A DNA stretch of 64,000 bases from Mixophyes australis (GCA_036250195.1 JAVHZZ010000009.1:39585824-39649823); one strand, 5' to 3'. Shown: positions 1-11,079, counted from the first letter of the stretch. Program-made: numbers and translations. Notes: generated by a model not told the origin, from the sequence alone.

Positions 1-1409
1 GAGGTCTGTTTAATTTTTATTTTTTTACACTCCTCACACAGAGGCAGGTGCGGGCGGCCATTGCGCCCCCTTGGGACTGCGCCCGGGGCGGCGGCACCGC
101 TCGCACCGGCCTCGTTACGGCTCTGCCCCCAAGTGTGCACCTGAGCGGGGGCATCTTCTGAACATGTGCATTTTCAGCTTCACTGCACATGCGCCTCCGC
201 TGTGCATGTTCAAAATAGCAGAGTGGACAGTGGGGACTCTGAATGGTAGAGCAGCATCACAGCTTCTCCAAATTTTAATACAATGTCAGTCCACCATTGC
301 GATGCTCCAGCTCTGCTCCAAAAAAGTATACATGGGTGGGGGACCCGGGGAGATGGACATGTATCACCAGGCCTCCCCTAAAGTTTGTTATGGTGTCTGG
401 GGATGCTGAATTCTGTCCCTGATGCACATGGTGTTTGCATGGAAAGCAAAAAAAATATATTTTTACATACAGCATAGGCAAATGTAGAATGTCTACAACT
501 TAAAAGGACCACTAGCGTACTAATAGGGAAGAAAGAGCTCTGGGTAGCAAGCAACTTGTTCCAGAGATGCATCATAAATATACGCATATCATGCCCAGAG
601 GTGTCACTGTACTATTTTCTTTCTTAACTCTTATCCCCCTTGTACTGCTGGTGACATCTTCAAACATTGAAACCTAACATAGTTCAGATATGTACTAAAG
701 AGGTAACTGACTAGAGTGGTTCAGGAATTCTGATTTTTAAATAAATTACTTTTTTAAATAGATTTTTAAATAGATGCCTTTCTCTAGGAAAGGCATCCAA
801 TGAAATGTTGATTATATTATATATTGATAATTTTAGCTGTATAATATGTTGGATGGTGTTTAGGGGTACTGACAGGTGACAAGGTCCTTGCTTAAATCTT
901 ACACCAGTGCTATGCCACTACAGTGAAGTGGAAATTGTTTGTGATGTGGGTGCTGTATGTTATAGATTTACACTCCTAGAGGCCGATACAGAGTAAGTAC
1001 TACGTCAGTTTTTGCATAGCATATCATGCATGAAATTACTCTGCACATACCCAGGATGTGGATGCAAGCATATGTTCATATGCAGATTTGCATGATTCTG
1101 CCACTGTGCTTGGAGAGGCAGGACAGGGGGATTCTGTATCATTTTGTATCTATGCATATGTTGCTAGATTTTGTGCAATTTCTGCAACATGTTCTACATT
1201 TGAGCTTTGTCACCAACAGCTCCCCATTGTTGGTGTTCTTTTTGAAAAAAATAGCCCCTACTTCCCTCCTTTTAGCCTTCCCCTAAAGGTTTTAAGTTCA
1301 TTCTGGTTGTTGTAATTGTGCAATGCTGTGGTATACTGTGGATACTCAAAATGCTCCTCTTTTACCCCAACTTAAGACATTGTCTGGTGACTTGTTGTTA
1401 ACTCACTAC
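1..1409. other. Unclassified flank, no gene recognised
   Basis: The first 130 bases are strongly GC-rich and the rest is AT-rich non-coding sequence. The only open frames are short and show no family resemblance. The GC-rich start looks like the end of an interspersed repeat cut by the window edge, not a CpG-island promoter, because no first exon follows. Nothing else can be supported here. Confidence 0.4.
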
Positions 1410-1649
1410 TAGAGATGGGCGGGCTCGGTTTCCTGAAAACCGAACCCACCGGAACTTAGGGGATCCGAGTGCCGAGCAGAGTCAGCTCAGTACTTTCGCT
1501 CTATTTTGGATTCCAAAATGAGGCAAAGCGTCATCGTGACAACGTCGGAACTCGGATCTCGCCATTTTTGGAATCTATAAATGCCGCCCTCCACGGCGAT
1601 CTAGCGCCACTTGAGGGAGGGATACAGAAGGGGTAGGATAGAGTGGCAA

Positions 1650-2100
1650 AGAGAAGAGCTCCATTGCTGAAATACAAATATACAAGTCCTTGTAGGCTTT
1701 TTGTTCTGAATTTGCACCAATAAGTGTAAGGTCTAATATAGACCCAAAGAGAAGCGCTGCATTGGTAATTTTGTCATTGCTGAAATACTAATATACAAGT
1801 CCTTGCAGGCTGTTTTTCTGAATTTGCACTAATAAGGGTAGGGTGTTATATACCCCCAAAGAGAAGAGCTGCATTGGTAATTTTGTCATTGCTGAAATAC
1901 TAATATAAAAGTCCTTGTAGGCTTTTTTTTCTGAATTTGCACAAATAAGTGTAGGATGTTATATACACCCAAAGACAAGAGCTCCATTGCTGAATTTGTC
2001 ATTGCTGAAATACAAATATAACATACTAGTCATTGCAGGCTTTTTTTCTGAATTTGCAGGCAAATTCAGAAGTGTTATATGGGTAACAGACAAAGAGAAG
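1650..2100. repeat. Tandem array, about 110-bp units, about 4 copies
   Basis: Successive blocks repeat an order of landmarks: CAAAGAGAAGAGCT, CATTGCTGAAATAC, AAGTCCTTG(T/C)AGGC and CTGAATTTGCA. The unit is roughly 105-118 bp and copies have drifted by indels. It lies just inside the GC-rich end of hAT 1, the same relative place where hAT 3 carries its arrays. Confidence 0.75.
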
Positions 2101-2597
2101 TGCTCCATTGCTAAGAGTCATTGCTGAAATAGAAATTATAGGGCTGGCTGGTCTAAATCTGCAGTTACATTTTACTGTACCATAGCTCACTCAGAAACAG
2201 GAGAGGTGGCAGGGTACCGTGCTAAAACAGAAATTGTAATAATAGGGCTGTCAGTGTTCTTCAGTGTCATAGTATTATGCCATAGCTCATACAGAAACAA
2301 GAGGGGTGACATTGTTGTTGTCACTTTCCAGTCTCAGTCATGATAATATTAATCCCTCTACCTCATGTGCTAAAGCCTATGTTCAAGTGCATAGTGGTTT
2401 TAAGTCAGGGAAACAAAAATGTAAATAAAAAGCTTGTAACTTTTTAAAGAAAAAAAAACTCTCTAAAAATAGCTGAAAGTTTGCAGTAGAAAAAGATAAA
2501 ATTACCAGGATTCCATTCTACCCAAAATATTACCAGGCATACCAGCATCAGGTAGCTCCCTTCTCTTAGCTAGATTTCAGCACCTGCAATCTATACT

Positions 2598-4330
2598 GTC
2601 ATCATATTTACCCTCATCATTGTGTACATCTTCCTCAAACAATACGAATTCATCCCCGCTGGAATCCACCATCACAGAAGACTGTGTACTTTGATGTAAT
2701 TGCCGATAATGGCCTTCTTCATGGAATTTGTAGTTCATTTTATGGCAGAGCTGTCACGATTTTTGGGCAATTCTTTTACAGCAGAGCAAATGTCAAAATG
2801 TTGTGCTGACTCATCTGCATCTCCACTGGGTGTCTTGGGAAAGCTAAGTTTTTTCGGATAAGCAGTTGCCAGAGAAACTGAAGGAGGAAACGTCATTACA
2901 ATATGTTGATAGCTCTTGGATCCTGGAGAAGCGAATCAAGTACTAGATCTACAATTACAATATAGTTAGCGGATTTGCTTAGTTTTATTTCATCCTTCAA
3001 TTTCTCTAGCTGTTTCTCAAAAAGAATAATTAAGGCAATCACTTGACTCAAGCTAACCATGTCTGTATTCTCTTCACAGGTGACTACTTCGCTGGACTAA
3101 ATTACATTCCCCTCAAATTCTAGTCTTCTTGCAGCTGCTGCATTTTCCTACATGCTGTTGCAGAATCCTGAAAATGACCCTAAATTTTTCGGGACACAAA
3201 CAGCATCTCCTGCATGTAATTGTTATTTTTTAAAAGTTCTGTAACACCAAGTTGATTGTGTGAGCAAAACAGGAAATATGATGGAATTCCCCCCGGCTGT
3301 AATTCTCTAACAATATTGGTATCGTTATCAGAAATCACATATCCTCAGGAGAGTCCCAGCAGGATTAGCCATGTTGCAATGACATCCCTTACTTTTTGTA
3401 ACAGATTGTCAGCTGTATGCCTCTTAGTGAAGCCGCTGGTACACAGAGTAGCCTACTTCTGAAAAATGTGACGTACTTGGGTACATGCTGCTGCTGTTCC
3501 TGCTGGTGAAGACGAACCACCAACCCAGTGGGTTGTCACAGTCATATAATCTTTAGTTTGCCCAGTTCCGCTTGCCCCCATATCTGTGGTTAAGTGTACA
3601 GTGGGTAGAATGCATTTTGTAGCCCAATAATTACATTTTTACAAACTTTCTGGTAGAGGTGAGGAATAGCCTTTCTAGTAAAATGGTGTTGTGATGGAAT
3701 TTGGTAATAGGGACAGAATACCTCAAGTAACTGTCTAAAACCAGCTGCATTAATAGTGTATATTGGACGCAGATCTAATACTAGCATAGTCCCCATGGCG
3801 TCTGTAATGCTCTTTGTGACTGGGTGACAGCTTTCTTTCTTTCTTCCTCTAGCAAAGGATTGTTTAACAGTCAATTGCTGTAAACTACTAGTAGTATCCT
3901 TCTGGGCTGAAGATCCACCCCCAACAGCAGCAGCAGCACGCTCAATAATTCTTCAGAGGAATCATGGTTAGTGGAGGAGTCATCTAGCCTTAGCAACTTG
4001 GATGCAGGACTAACTCCCATCACTTGTGAGGATATTGATGATGAAGGTGTTGGGAGTGTAGATTGCAGGTGCTGGGATCTAGATGAGAGAAAGGAGGTAG
4101 ATGATGCTGGACTGCTTGTTGTTATTTTTTTAACATAAGTTTCTGATTTTCCCAACAGCTTTCCATGAACTCTCTTCAAATGCCGTAACATGGATGAGGA
4201 TCCTAGATGGTTAAGATCCCTACCTCTACTGAGTGTGGCTATAAAAACACTACAAATGGCTAGACAAATGTTGTCAGGATTTGTGTAAAAATAATTGCCC
4301 GCATAAGAGGTGGATTTTTGCTCTTATGCC
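2598..4330 (-). pseudogene. hAT transposase, BED-finger type, broken
   Basis: Read on the minus strand this gives, in order: the end of a BED zinc finger (SSMLRHLKRVHGK, about 4160-4190); a central block with the hAT-typical run of a conserved VLDLRP motif, then F(R)QLLEVF and YQIPS (about 3660-3810); a TTDMGASGTGQTKDY stretch (about 3540-3590) like the catalytic-domain entry of ZBED-type transposases; and a tail with the acidic DSSGDEF block (about 2620-2680). Many in-frame stops and frameshifts make it non-functional. hAT transposases excise and reinsert their element by cut-and-paste. It is nearly full length and is the best-preserved coding body among the hATs here. Its orientation is opposite to that expected from the ends of its own element. 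Confidence 0.8.
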
Positions 4331-4638
4331 CATGGACGAAAATGGCCTTTTTCTTATCACTGGCAAGAACTGCTGCAATCTTTGTGTGAAAGTGTATGAA
4401 AATAATATTGTGACCTGTGCCATGATCAAAATTGACTGCAAATTACTTTAAATTAGTGTTAGTGAGGTTAATAATAATGTAGGATAAAAAAAAAAAGCTA
4501 AATTATGTTATTTTAGCATATTTTAGCAATTTGTCTAAAAAAATACAGATCCAAAATCAAAACCAAAACCAAAACACACAAAGCTAATTCAGATCCAAAA
4601 CCACTTCACGGGGGTCAGTGAGCATATCTACTGACTAC

Positions 4639-4888
4639 ACAGCCTTATACAGAATCTTGGATCCTGACCCTGACTCTAACCTCTGCAACTGTCGTTGATA
4701 GTCAATGTGTGTATGTGTGTTTATATTTCTATTTTTTCAAGTGAGTACCAAAAACTCAGTCCTCACAAGTTTTGCTTTTAGTAGTATGGTAGAGACAATA
4801 TGAATCTGCTATAGTAATATCCATGTATTCCACTTTAGCACATTAAGTACTGATCTTGCGTGCATTTTTCCGGTGTGCTCCAAGAGTG
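4639..4888. other. Unclassified spacer
   Basis: AT-rich non-coding sequence between hAT 1 and the palindromic MITE. I see no coding frame or recognisable repeat. Confidence 0.4.
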
Positions 4889-5461
4889 TAACCGATGGCC
4901 TACATTTTTTTAATGCTGTAAATGTCGACACTTAATCTGACGACATGAAAATGTCAGCAGGCTAAATGCCAACACTTGCATTGTGTAGCTATTCCCCGGA
5001 CCTGGCGGCGGCTGTATCCCGGACCCAGCGTCATTTTTCTTTTATTTTTGGCATTTTGATTGGTGACATTGTGAATGTCGCCAATCATACTGACGACATT
5101 GTCCTCCTGCTCTAAAAAGAAAAGAAGAGAAAAATCTCTGCACAGAATTAGCCATAATGAATCTAAGGGTAAAATATTAATGTGAATTGATCTGCTCAAA
5201 AATGTGTTTAGGAAAATACCTAATAATATAGTGACTCTTTACTAGTTGTAGCAGAGGATGCTACCCCAAGAGAAAAGGTTTGCAAATTTGCAAAAAAAGG
5301 GAAAAATGTTCTCTTTTTATAAGAGAGCACTTCTTATAAACATTGTCCACCTGTCTACACAATGCAAGTGTTGGCATTTAGCCTGCCAACATGTCGACAG
5401 GTTAAGTGCCAATATTTACAGTGTTGTAAAAATGTACCCTAGCGACATCAATAACCCTTTA
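4889..5461. mobile_element. Palindromic MITE with long inverted ends
   Basis: The left arm (about 4889-4989) and right arm (about 5349-5461) are inverted copies. The best stretch is AGGCTAAATGCCAACACTTG on the left against CAAGTGTTGGCATTTAGCCT on the right. Similarity continues outward through CTGTAAAT and TACATTTTT to GTAACCGATG / CATCAATAAC. Arms of about 100 bp around about 360 bp of non-coding centre are typical of non-autonomous DNA elements. No transposase is present and I could not fix the target duplication, so the superfamily is open. Confidence 0.75.
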
Positions 5462-6222
5462 AAATAGATATGCATGGTGAACACCTTCCTGGGTCTCAAG
5501 AAGAACCAGTGTACCTTCAAATTCCAAAATGCAACAATGTAAATAAGTAGCAAGCCCACCGAGGGGAGGTGAAAATATGCAAAAGACACGTTTGTGGTTA
5601 TTGTCAGAAAAAAAACAGCAAGGTATCTTGATGCAGAGGAAACATGCCAACGAAATTGAAGTAACCAAGGCTCTCAGGCTTCCAAGAGGTTTAAATTCAG
5701 AAAATTTACTTTTGTAGTCGAGGATGCAAGCAAACTGTAGGTTTGATGTTTTTGTTAACAAATTTTAAAATGTATTATTCCCTAAAGAAAGTTGCAGAAA
5801 TGGTGGCTGAGCAAATTTAAAAAGTGCAACGGGGGAAAGAAGGGGCGGTCTAGCATAGGCATTGTACAGTAAGGGTGTGCTAAGAGCGTTTCGATACAGA
5901 TGTGGCCGATTCAAGTCTTGTGTTTATAGTAAGTACTCTTGGTTTTAGCCGTATCATTTGCACTAGCTACAGGGCAGATGTAAGTACCGACTGATAGTGA
6001 TGATTGACATGGCATAGTCTTTGTTTTAAAACTACATGTATGTTTGTCAGTAATTAGCACAGAACATATTTATGCAAGTAAGATAGCATATAAAAACGCA
6101 TTGTATGTACAGTATACAAAAAAAAAAGTTTTGGTAAAATCCCTTTATATTAATGATTATACTGTTAACAGTTGTGAATCTGTTATGTAATAGAATATTT
6201 TTTGTATGCGTTATGATGTGAC
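5462..6222. other. Unclassified AT-rich stretch
   Basis: No gene, RNA gene or repeat family is recognised between the MITE and hAT 2. The longest open frames are about 100 codons, lack homology and sit in low-complexity sequence. Confidence 0.4.
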
Positions 6223-6789
6223 CTTATATTTAGAGATGTTCACTGACCCCTGTGTTTTGGTTTAGGTTTTGGATCTGTATTAACTTCCTGTTTTGGTTTC
6301 GGTTTTGGTCTTGGCAAAACCACCCTTGCGTTTTTTGGTTTTGGATATTTTAGAAAAATAGCTAAAATATGCTAAAATCACATAATTTTGCTCTTTTTTT
6401 ATTCCTACATTATTATTAACCTCAATAACACTACTTTCCAGTCATTGCCAGTCAATTTTGACCACCTCACAGATCACAATACTATTTTCATACACTTTCG
6501 GACAAAGACTGAAGAGAAAGAGCAATGACACAAACACACGGCAGTTCATAGCGCATCTAGGAAACATTGCCACACAGCAGTGGCAGAAAAGAAAAGTGGT
6601 GCCACCCACCCTTATGTAAGATACTGAAAAGGACATGTACAGTTTAACAAACCAAGCACTCCAGCGACAAGCAGTGCACCTTTTGTGGCTGAAGTGCTTG
6701 GGATGTTTGGGCCCCTACAAAACAAGCTACCAATAGCTTAGCTGCCTTAAGCCTAACAGTGCTGTCGATGAACTCTACATTATTAAACC

Positions 6790-7443
6790 ATGTATGATCA
6801 TGCTGCATCTTTAATCTCATTCTCCTCTGTGGATACCTCACTCTCATCCCTGAAGAACTGCCAAACTTATGTAGACAGAGGAATGGACACAACTGGAGTG
6901 GCATTAGATCTGCTTCAAACAGGCTGTGACACGGAACATGTGGATAACATGGATTCTGTCATGTTGAAATATGCTACATTGAACAGAGATTTAAACCAAT
7001 ATACAGACGCAGTTGAGGAGACCATACTTAAGTTAAAACATGACCCTTAGGATGAGATCCCGGATTTAAGAGAGCTTGTACACGAGAGATACACTGCGAT
7101 TCAGAAGAATAATACAGAGGAGGCCCTGAGGCAAGACAATAATTATGTCCAATTTAAAGAAGAGCTAAGAGTCCTGAGAAAACAAATGGGTGTGCCACCG
7201 GCCCTTGAAGACTAAGCTTTGGAAGATGAAGACGAGGAGATCGCCATCACCCAGAGCATGTAGTCACACGTAGGAGAGAGAAGCAATTGAAAGGCTGATT
7301 GAAAACAAACTTCAGAAGGGTAAATCCGCCAGGTGTCCAAAATTGGCTGTGATCACTCTGACATGAGTATATCAGATCTTGTTCCAGACAATGCACTAAA
7401 AAGAGCCATTGAAATTCACAGCAAAAAGCAAGGTCATTACTGA
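6790..7443 (+). pseudogene. NSMCE2: NSMCE2 (MMS21/NSE2) processed pseudogene
   Basis: NSMCE2 is the SUMO E3 ligase subunit of the SMC5/6 DNA-repair complex. Starting at the ATG, the translation follows the protein co-linearly without introns: the N-terminal ISFSxVxxxLSSLKN helix, [11 protein letters not shown], the helical arm ([10 protein letters not shown]), IPDLRELV, the NYVQFKEEL segment and the acidic linker ending in ITQS. The central part of the SP-RING (the first zinc ligands) is missing. The end resumes with CPKxGCDHSD and ALKRAIE..HSKKQ before a TGA at 7441. There is an in-frame TAG after codon 86, a stop after the LED motif and at least one frameshift. Loss of introns indicates a retrocopy. 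It sits inside hAT 2 on the strand opposite to the transposase remnants. Confidence 0.85.
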
Positions 7444-7640
7444 GATTCGAATCAGTCCCAAATCCCCAAAAAATATAGCTAGGTACCTTTGACGTAAAGG
7501 GCAGATTACAAACACTTTGAGTAATACTGATGAAACAGCAGCAAAGTGGAATACATATACACAACTATTTAGACATACATGCTTACATTATTTCTGCAAG
7601 CAACGTTGTTCTTTGCTAATAAAACTGTTATCTTTTTACC
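7444..7640 (+). other. 3' UTR of the NSMCE2 retrocopy
   Basis: Non-coding sequence continues from the stop codon to an AATAAA hexamer at 7618-7623, then meets hAT sequence (transposase-derived CCTCCACCAT) near 7650. No clear poly(A) run remains, so the 3' junction is approximate. The polyadenylation signal supports origin from an mRNA. Confidence 0.5.
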
Positions 7641-7644
7641 GTTC

Positions 7645-7790
7645 AACAAAATTAATAATAATCCTCCACCATTCTTTGGATATTGATAGTTGATAGTAGA
7701 ATCAGGTGTAGCTAATTTTGTTCAATTCTTTTACAGTAGACCAGACCAGATGTTAAAATGTTGTGCTCAGTCATCTGCAACATCAATGTG
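7645..7790 (-). pseudogene. hAT transposase fragment (duplicate piece)
   Basis: The minus strand carries the codons for a VEDYF-like motif near 7650-7680, followed by a stretch found again near 9000-9075 in the same element and near 2740-2830 in hAT 1. It directly follows the NSMCE2 retrocopy. Too short and stop-ridden to code. It shows that two hAT copies were combined here. Confidence 0.55.
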
Positions 7791-8053
7791 TGTCTGAGTT
7801 TTGCAAAGCACAGAACAGTACATAACACATGTAGGTAACATTGGCACACAGCGGTAGCTGAAAGGAAAAGTGGTGCAAGATGAAATTGTCCTTGGGTCCT
7901 CCCACCCACCTTTATGTGGGATCTTAAAAAGGACATGCAGACTTTAACAAACCAAGCACTTCAGCAACAAGGAGTGCCACTTTTGAGGCTGATGTGCTTG
8001 GTTTGTTTGGGCCCCCACAAAACAAGTTAACAATGGGCTTAAGGCACCTCAGG

Positions 8054-8581
8054 CAGGGCTGCCATCAGGGGGGTACAGGGAGTACAGCTGTATGGGGCCC
8101 AACAGCAGAGTGGGGCCCCACCAGCCCTAAGCCCAAACAAATTTATTACCGGTGGGAGCCTCCGCACTGAATTAAGGGGGGCAGCGGGCGCCATTTCTTG
8201 GCAGCAGCTGCATCTGAGATGTGAGTTGGTGGGAGAGACCTCTGCACGTAATTAAGGATGTGGCAGCGGGCCCACTTGTAGGCAGTCTGCTTCCGTTCCC
8301 AAGATGTCGGGGCCTCACAGTTGCCGCTATTTGCCACAGTCCAAGCCTTTAATAACATCACAGCGCTGTCAATAAAGGAGACAGCAAGAACACACAGAGG
8401 TAAATAAACATCTGCATGGGTAGATGCAACCAGGGATGGATGGTGACTGTAGAGAATGGGGGTGGAAGGCAAATGTTGGGTATAGAAAAATTTAAATATG
8501 AAGGTGGGGTGAGAGAAGGAAGGTGGGGGGCCCTGCCTATTACATTTGTACCGGGCCCTGCAATTTCTGGTGGCAGCCCTG
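8054..8581. mobile_element. Nested 528-bp hAT MITE
   Basis: The insert starts CAGGGCTGCCA and ends TGGCAGCCCTG, perfect inverted termini, and is flanked by the exact 8-bp duplication ACCTCAGG (8046-8053 and 8582-8589). Removing it restores continuity with the related block at 6741-6775. It has no transposase, so it must have been moved by an autonomous hAT. It inserted into hAT 2 material and is therefore younger than that material. Confidence 0.9.
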
Positions 8582-8584
8582 ACC

Positions 8585-9075
8585 TCAGGGTAACAGTGCT
8601 GTTAATGAACTCTGCTGTGGCAAGATGTTGTCATCATCCTCAGTCTCATCCTCACCCTCATCAGTGTGTACATCATCCTCACACATTATTAATTCATCAC
8701 TGCTGGAATCCACCATTACAGAAGTCTCTGTATTTTGATGTAATTTGCAGGAAAGGCCTTCCTCGTGGAAATTGTAGTTAATTTTTATGAACATCATCTT
8801 ATCCACATTTTGAGGAAGTAGCCTCCTACGCTGATCGCTGACAAGGTTTCCAGCTGTGCTGAAAACTCTTTCCGAGTACACACTGAAGGGTGGGCAGCTT
8901 AGGTAGTGTAAAGCGAGTTGGTACATGGTTCTCCAATTTCTCTTTTTTTCCTCCCAATATGTAAAGGGCTTGTCTGATGTGCCTATTTATATGCTGTCAT
9001 TAAAATAATCCTCCACCATCCGTTGGATGTTGATCGGGTGGAGTTACGGCAGAAGTGTCACGTTTTTGGTCAATT
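8585..9075 (-). pseudogene. hAT transposase C-terminus (dimerisation region)
   Basis: The minus strand encodes the hallmark C-terminal hAT block YSERVFSTAGNLVSDQRRRL followed by LLPQNVDKMMFIKIN and an acidic tail (DSSSDELIMCEDD). It is open over about 110 codons and preceded upstream by the VEDYF region near 9000. This domain mediates transposase multimerisation in hAT proteins. The N-terminal BED finger and catalytic core are missing, so it cannot be active. It is a close relative of the fragment at 22680. Confidence 0.85.
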
Positions 9076-9089
9076 CTTTTAGACCAGAC

Positions 9090-10060
9090 CAGGGGGTAAA
9101 TGTATCAAGGTCCGATTTTGCAAATCCAGCGATTTTCGCGGGAGAGTTGAAACTCGCATATGTATGAAGTTGTGCTTCTGTCAAAATCGCTATTTGCAAA
9201 ATCGCTAGAGATCAAACTCCCGATTGTTTGCCACTGCAGCTATACAAGTCTCAAATGTATAAAGCTGCGATTAAGCAAACTCAGGAGTTTGCTTTCAAAC
9301 ACGCCAGATATAACACGCTGCTAGCAGCGTGTTGTATAAACATATGACTATTAAACTGCCTGTCAGTGTAAAAACTGTAAAGAATAGATAAAAGTATACA
9401 AAAAAAAAGCATGGGGTCCCCCCCTCTATTCATGCTTAACCCTAGTGATGCCTGACTACTGCTGTTTCCGTGAAAATCGTTGGGAAAATTTTGCGTGGGG
9501 TCCCCCCAATTTTCATGGAACCAATACTAGGCAAACCAGCCGGGGTTGGAGGCACTATAGCAGGGGGGACACGCAGCAGGGGTCCCCCTGCCATAATGAC
9601 TAACCAACCCCACACTGTTCAGCGCTGGGCTGGATTCCCTAGGGAGTGGGGTCCGCTGAAAAAAACAAGCGGGCCCCCCTCTAGGGACACCCACCCCAGT
9701 GCTGATAGCACTAGGGCACTTCCTACACCCCTGGGCGGTGGGTGTAGGGTAATAACAGCGCTGATACTCACCAATGAAGTTTTCTCCTTTTGTCAGCAGC
9801 TTTCAATCCAAAAATGGCTGTAAACCAAGTCCAAAATAAATTTGTATCCAAAGTCCGGCTTGCCCCTGTCCCAAAGTAATTTGTACTTACAAAAGTCCAT
9901 GCTTGACAAAGTACAAAATAAATTTGTAATTACAAAAGTCTGGCTTGCCCCTGTCCCCAAAGTAATTTATACTTCCAAAAGTCAATGCTTGTAATTGTCC
10001 AAAATAAATTTGTATTTCCAAAAGTCCCTGCTTTTGGATTCTACTTATAGAATCCAAAAC
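9090..10060. repeat. Interspersed repeat of unknown class inside hAT 2
   Basis: From GGGGGTAAATGTATCAAG onward this is non-coding repeat sequence. It includes a 22-bp palindrome around 9307-9330 (AACACGCTGCT/AGCAGCGTGTT), a stretch rich in GGGGTCCCCC-type runs (9414-9710) and a tail of three or four near-copies of CAAAATAAATTTGTA / AAAAGTC (about 9825-10030). The part at about 9530-9765 is recognisably related to 59395-59580, so it is a dispersed family. Confidence 0.5.
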
Positions 10061-10207
10061 TTGCAAGATCCGCTGACGCAACAATGACGTTTTGCCTCGT
10101 TTTCACTTCCGAGAGAGCGCGATCTGGCTCGGCTCGGTACTCGAGTCGGCGGAGTTCGGGTGGGCTTGGTTCTTGGAGAACTGAGCCCGAGCATCTCTAC
10201 TTATATT

Positions 10208-10517
10208 GCACATTCAATTGTGCATATACTGCAGTGTATGCTGTCTGCCTTTGTAGGGCAAGTACCATCTAGGCAGAGCATACTTACACCCAGATTCAAT
10301 TCGAAATTCATCTTGAGATTAGCTGTGATTTGAATACGGTTGGAATTTTTGCTCAAGTTTCATAATGTGTTCTAAACACTTTTTGCCTCCTCCTCTGCAA
10401 CATTGCCACTTCCTCACTCAGGAACTTACCAAAACCCTAGTCCACTTATTTATTATTTTACTAATGTAACCTCCTCCTCACTGTCTGACCCCTCACCTGT
10501 TCTTCCTCTTCTACAAT
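10208..10517. other. Short unclassified spacer
   Basis: About 310 bases separate hAT 2 from the ERV-A LTR. No gene or repeat could be recognised. Confidence 0.4.
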
Positions 10518-10970
10518 TGTTGTAGCTGTTAAAATGAAGTAGTCAGAGAGTCCAATATTTTTAAATAGACAAGTTTATTAAGTTGCGTAATCATGGACTA
10601 TCTGAGTAAGCGGATCAGAATGGTAACAATAATTAATTTGTCAATATGTTTTAAAAAATAATCTTGGCACCCTTTCGCTTGGCAGTTTCACTGATTGGAT
10701 AACTATTAATTATGTGCACATATACTCAAAGATTGTGCCTCCTTAACCGCAATGTGACAAAATATGAGGCCTTGCCTTGGAGGTTTGGAGCCACTAATCA
10801 TCTTATCACTGTTTTTGTAAATAAGCACAAAGACAAAACAATACGGCCTTGCAAAACGTAGATTCCATAAAGCATGAAAGTTAAACATTTTAATTTCTTG
10901 CAAAACTCATCATCATCAACATTCAAGGCTGCTAGACTCCATTTTGTAATGCCAACTGAATATTCAAACA
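10518..10970 (-). repeat. ERV-A 3' LTR
   Basis: The copy runs from TGTTGTAGCTG to TATTCAAACA on the plus strand; on the minus strand it starts TGTTTG and ends ACA, the usual TG...CA form. Shared landmarks with the other LTR include AAAATGAAGTAGTCAGA, CAAGTTTATTAAGTTGC, ACTATTAATTA and AAGACAAAACAATACGG. Confidence 0.75.
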
Positions 10971-11079
10971 CTGCTAAATCAATCCACTCTGTAATACGTT
11001 CGGTATCATATAATTTGCCTGCCCTACTATGTCACCTCTTCCAAAATTCTCATAAAATTCTGGATATTCAAGCCTAATT

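Larger units (their letters stand above)
1410..4630. mobile_element. hAT DNA transposon 1 (about 3.2 kb)
   Basis: The element starts with TAGAGATG and ends with a degenerate inverted match (CATATCTA). It is flanked by CTCACTAC (1402-1409) and CTGACTAC (4631-4638), an 8-bp duplication matching at 7 of 8 positions, as hAT insertions produce. The left end is GC-rich (GGGCTCGG motifs). The right end is rich in CCAAAACC-type runs and matches the left end of the hAT at 6231 in inverted orientation. Inside are a tandem array (about 1650-2100) and a broken transposase read on the minus strand. The imperfect duplication and many stops indicate an old copy. Confidence 0.8.
6231..10199. mobile_element. 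hAT DNA transposon 2, mosaic (about 4.0 kb)
   Basis: The element begins TAGAGATG and ends CATCTCTA, with an exact 8-bp duplication CTTATATT at 6223-6230 and 10200-10207. Its left end matches the right end of hAT 1 inverted. Its right end is the GC-rich GGGCTTGG/GAGCCCGAGC type. A non-coding block following the transposase stop occurs twice (about 6495-6780 and 7790-8620), and a transposase piece also occurs twice (about 7650-7690 and 9000-9030), so the interior is rearranged. It also contains the NSMCE2 retrocopy and a nested hAT MITE. The exact duplication says the whole composite moved, or was last inserted, as one unit. Confidence 0.85.

Noticed and set aside
60..130. GC-rich start as a CpG-island promoter
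   Set aside because: Only about 70-100 bases, no first exon or splice donor follows, and a repeat terminus is as likely.
6231..10199. A single simple hAT insertion with one transposase
   Set aside because: Two copies of the same 3' block and of a transposase piece show that the interior is a mosaic.
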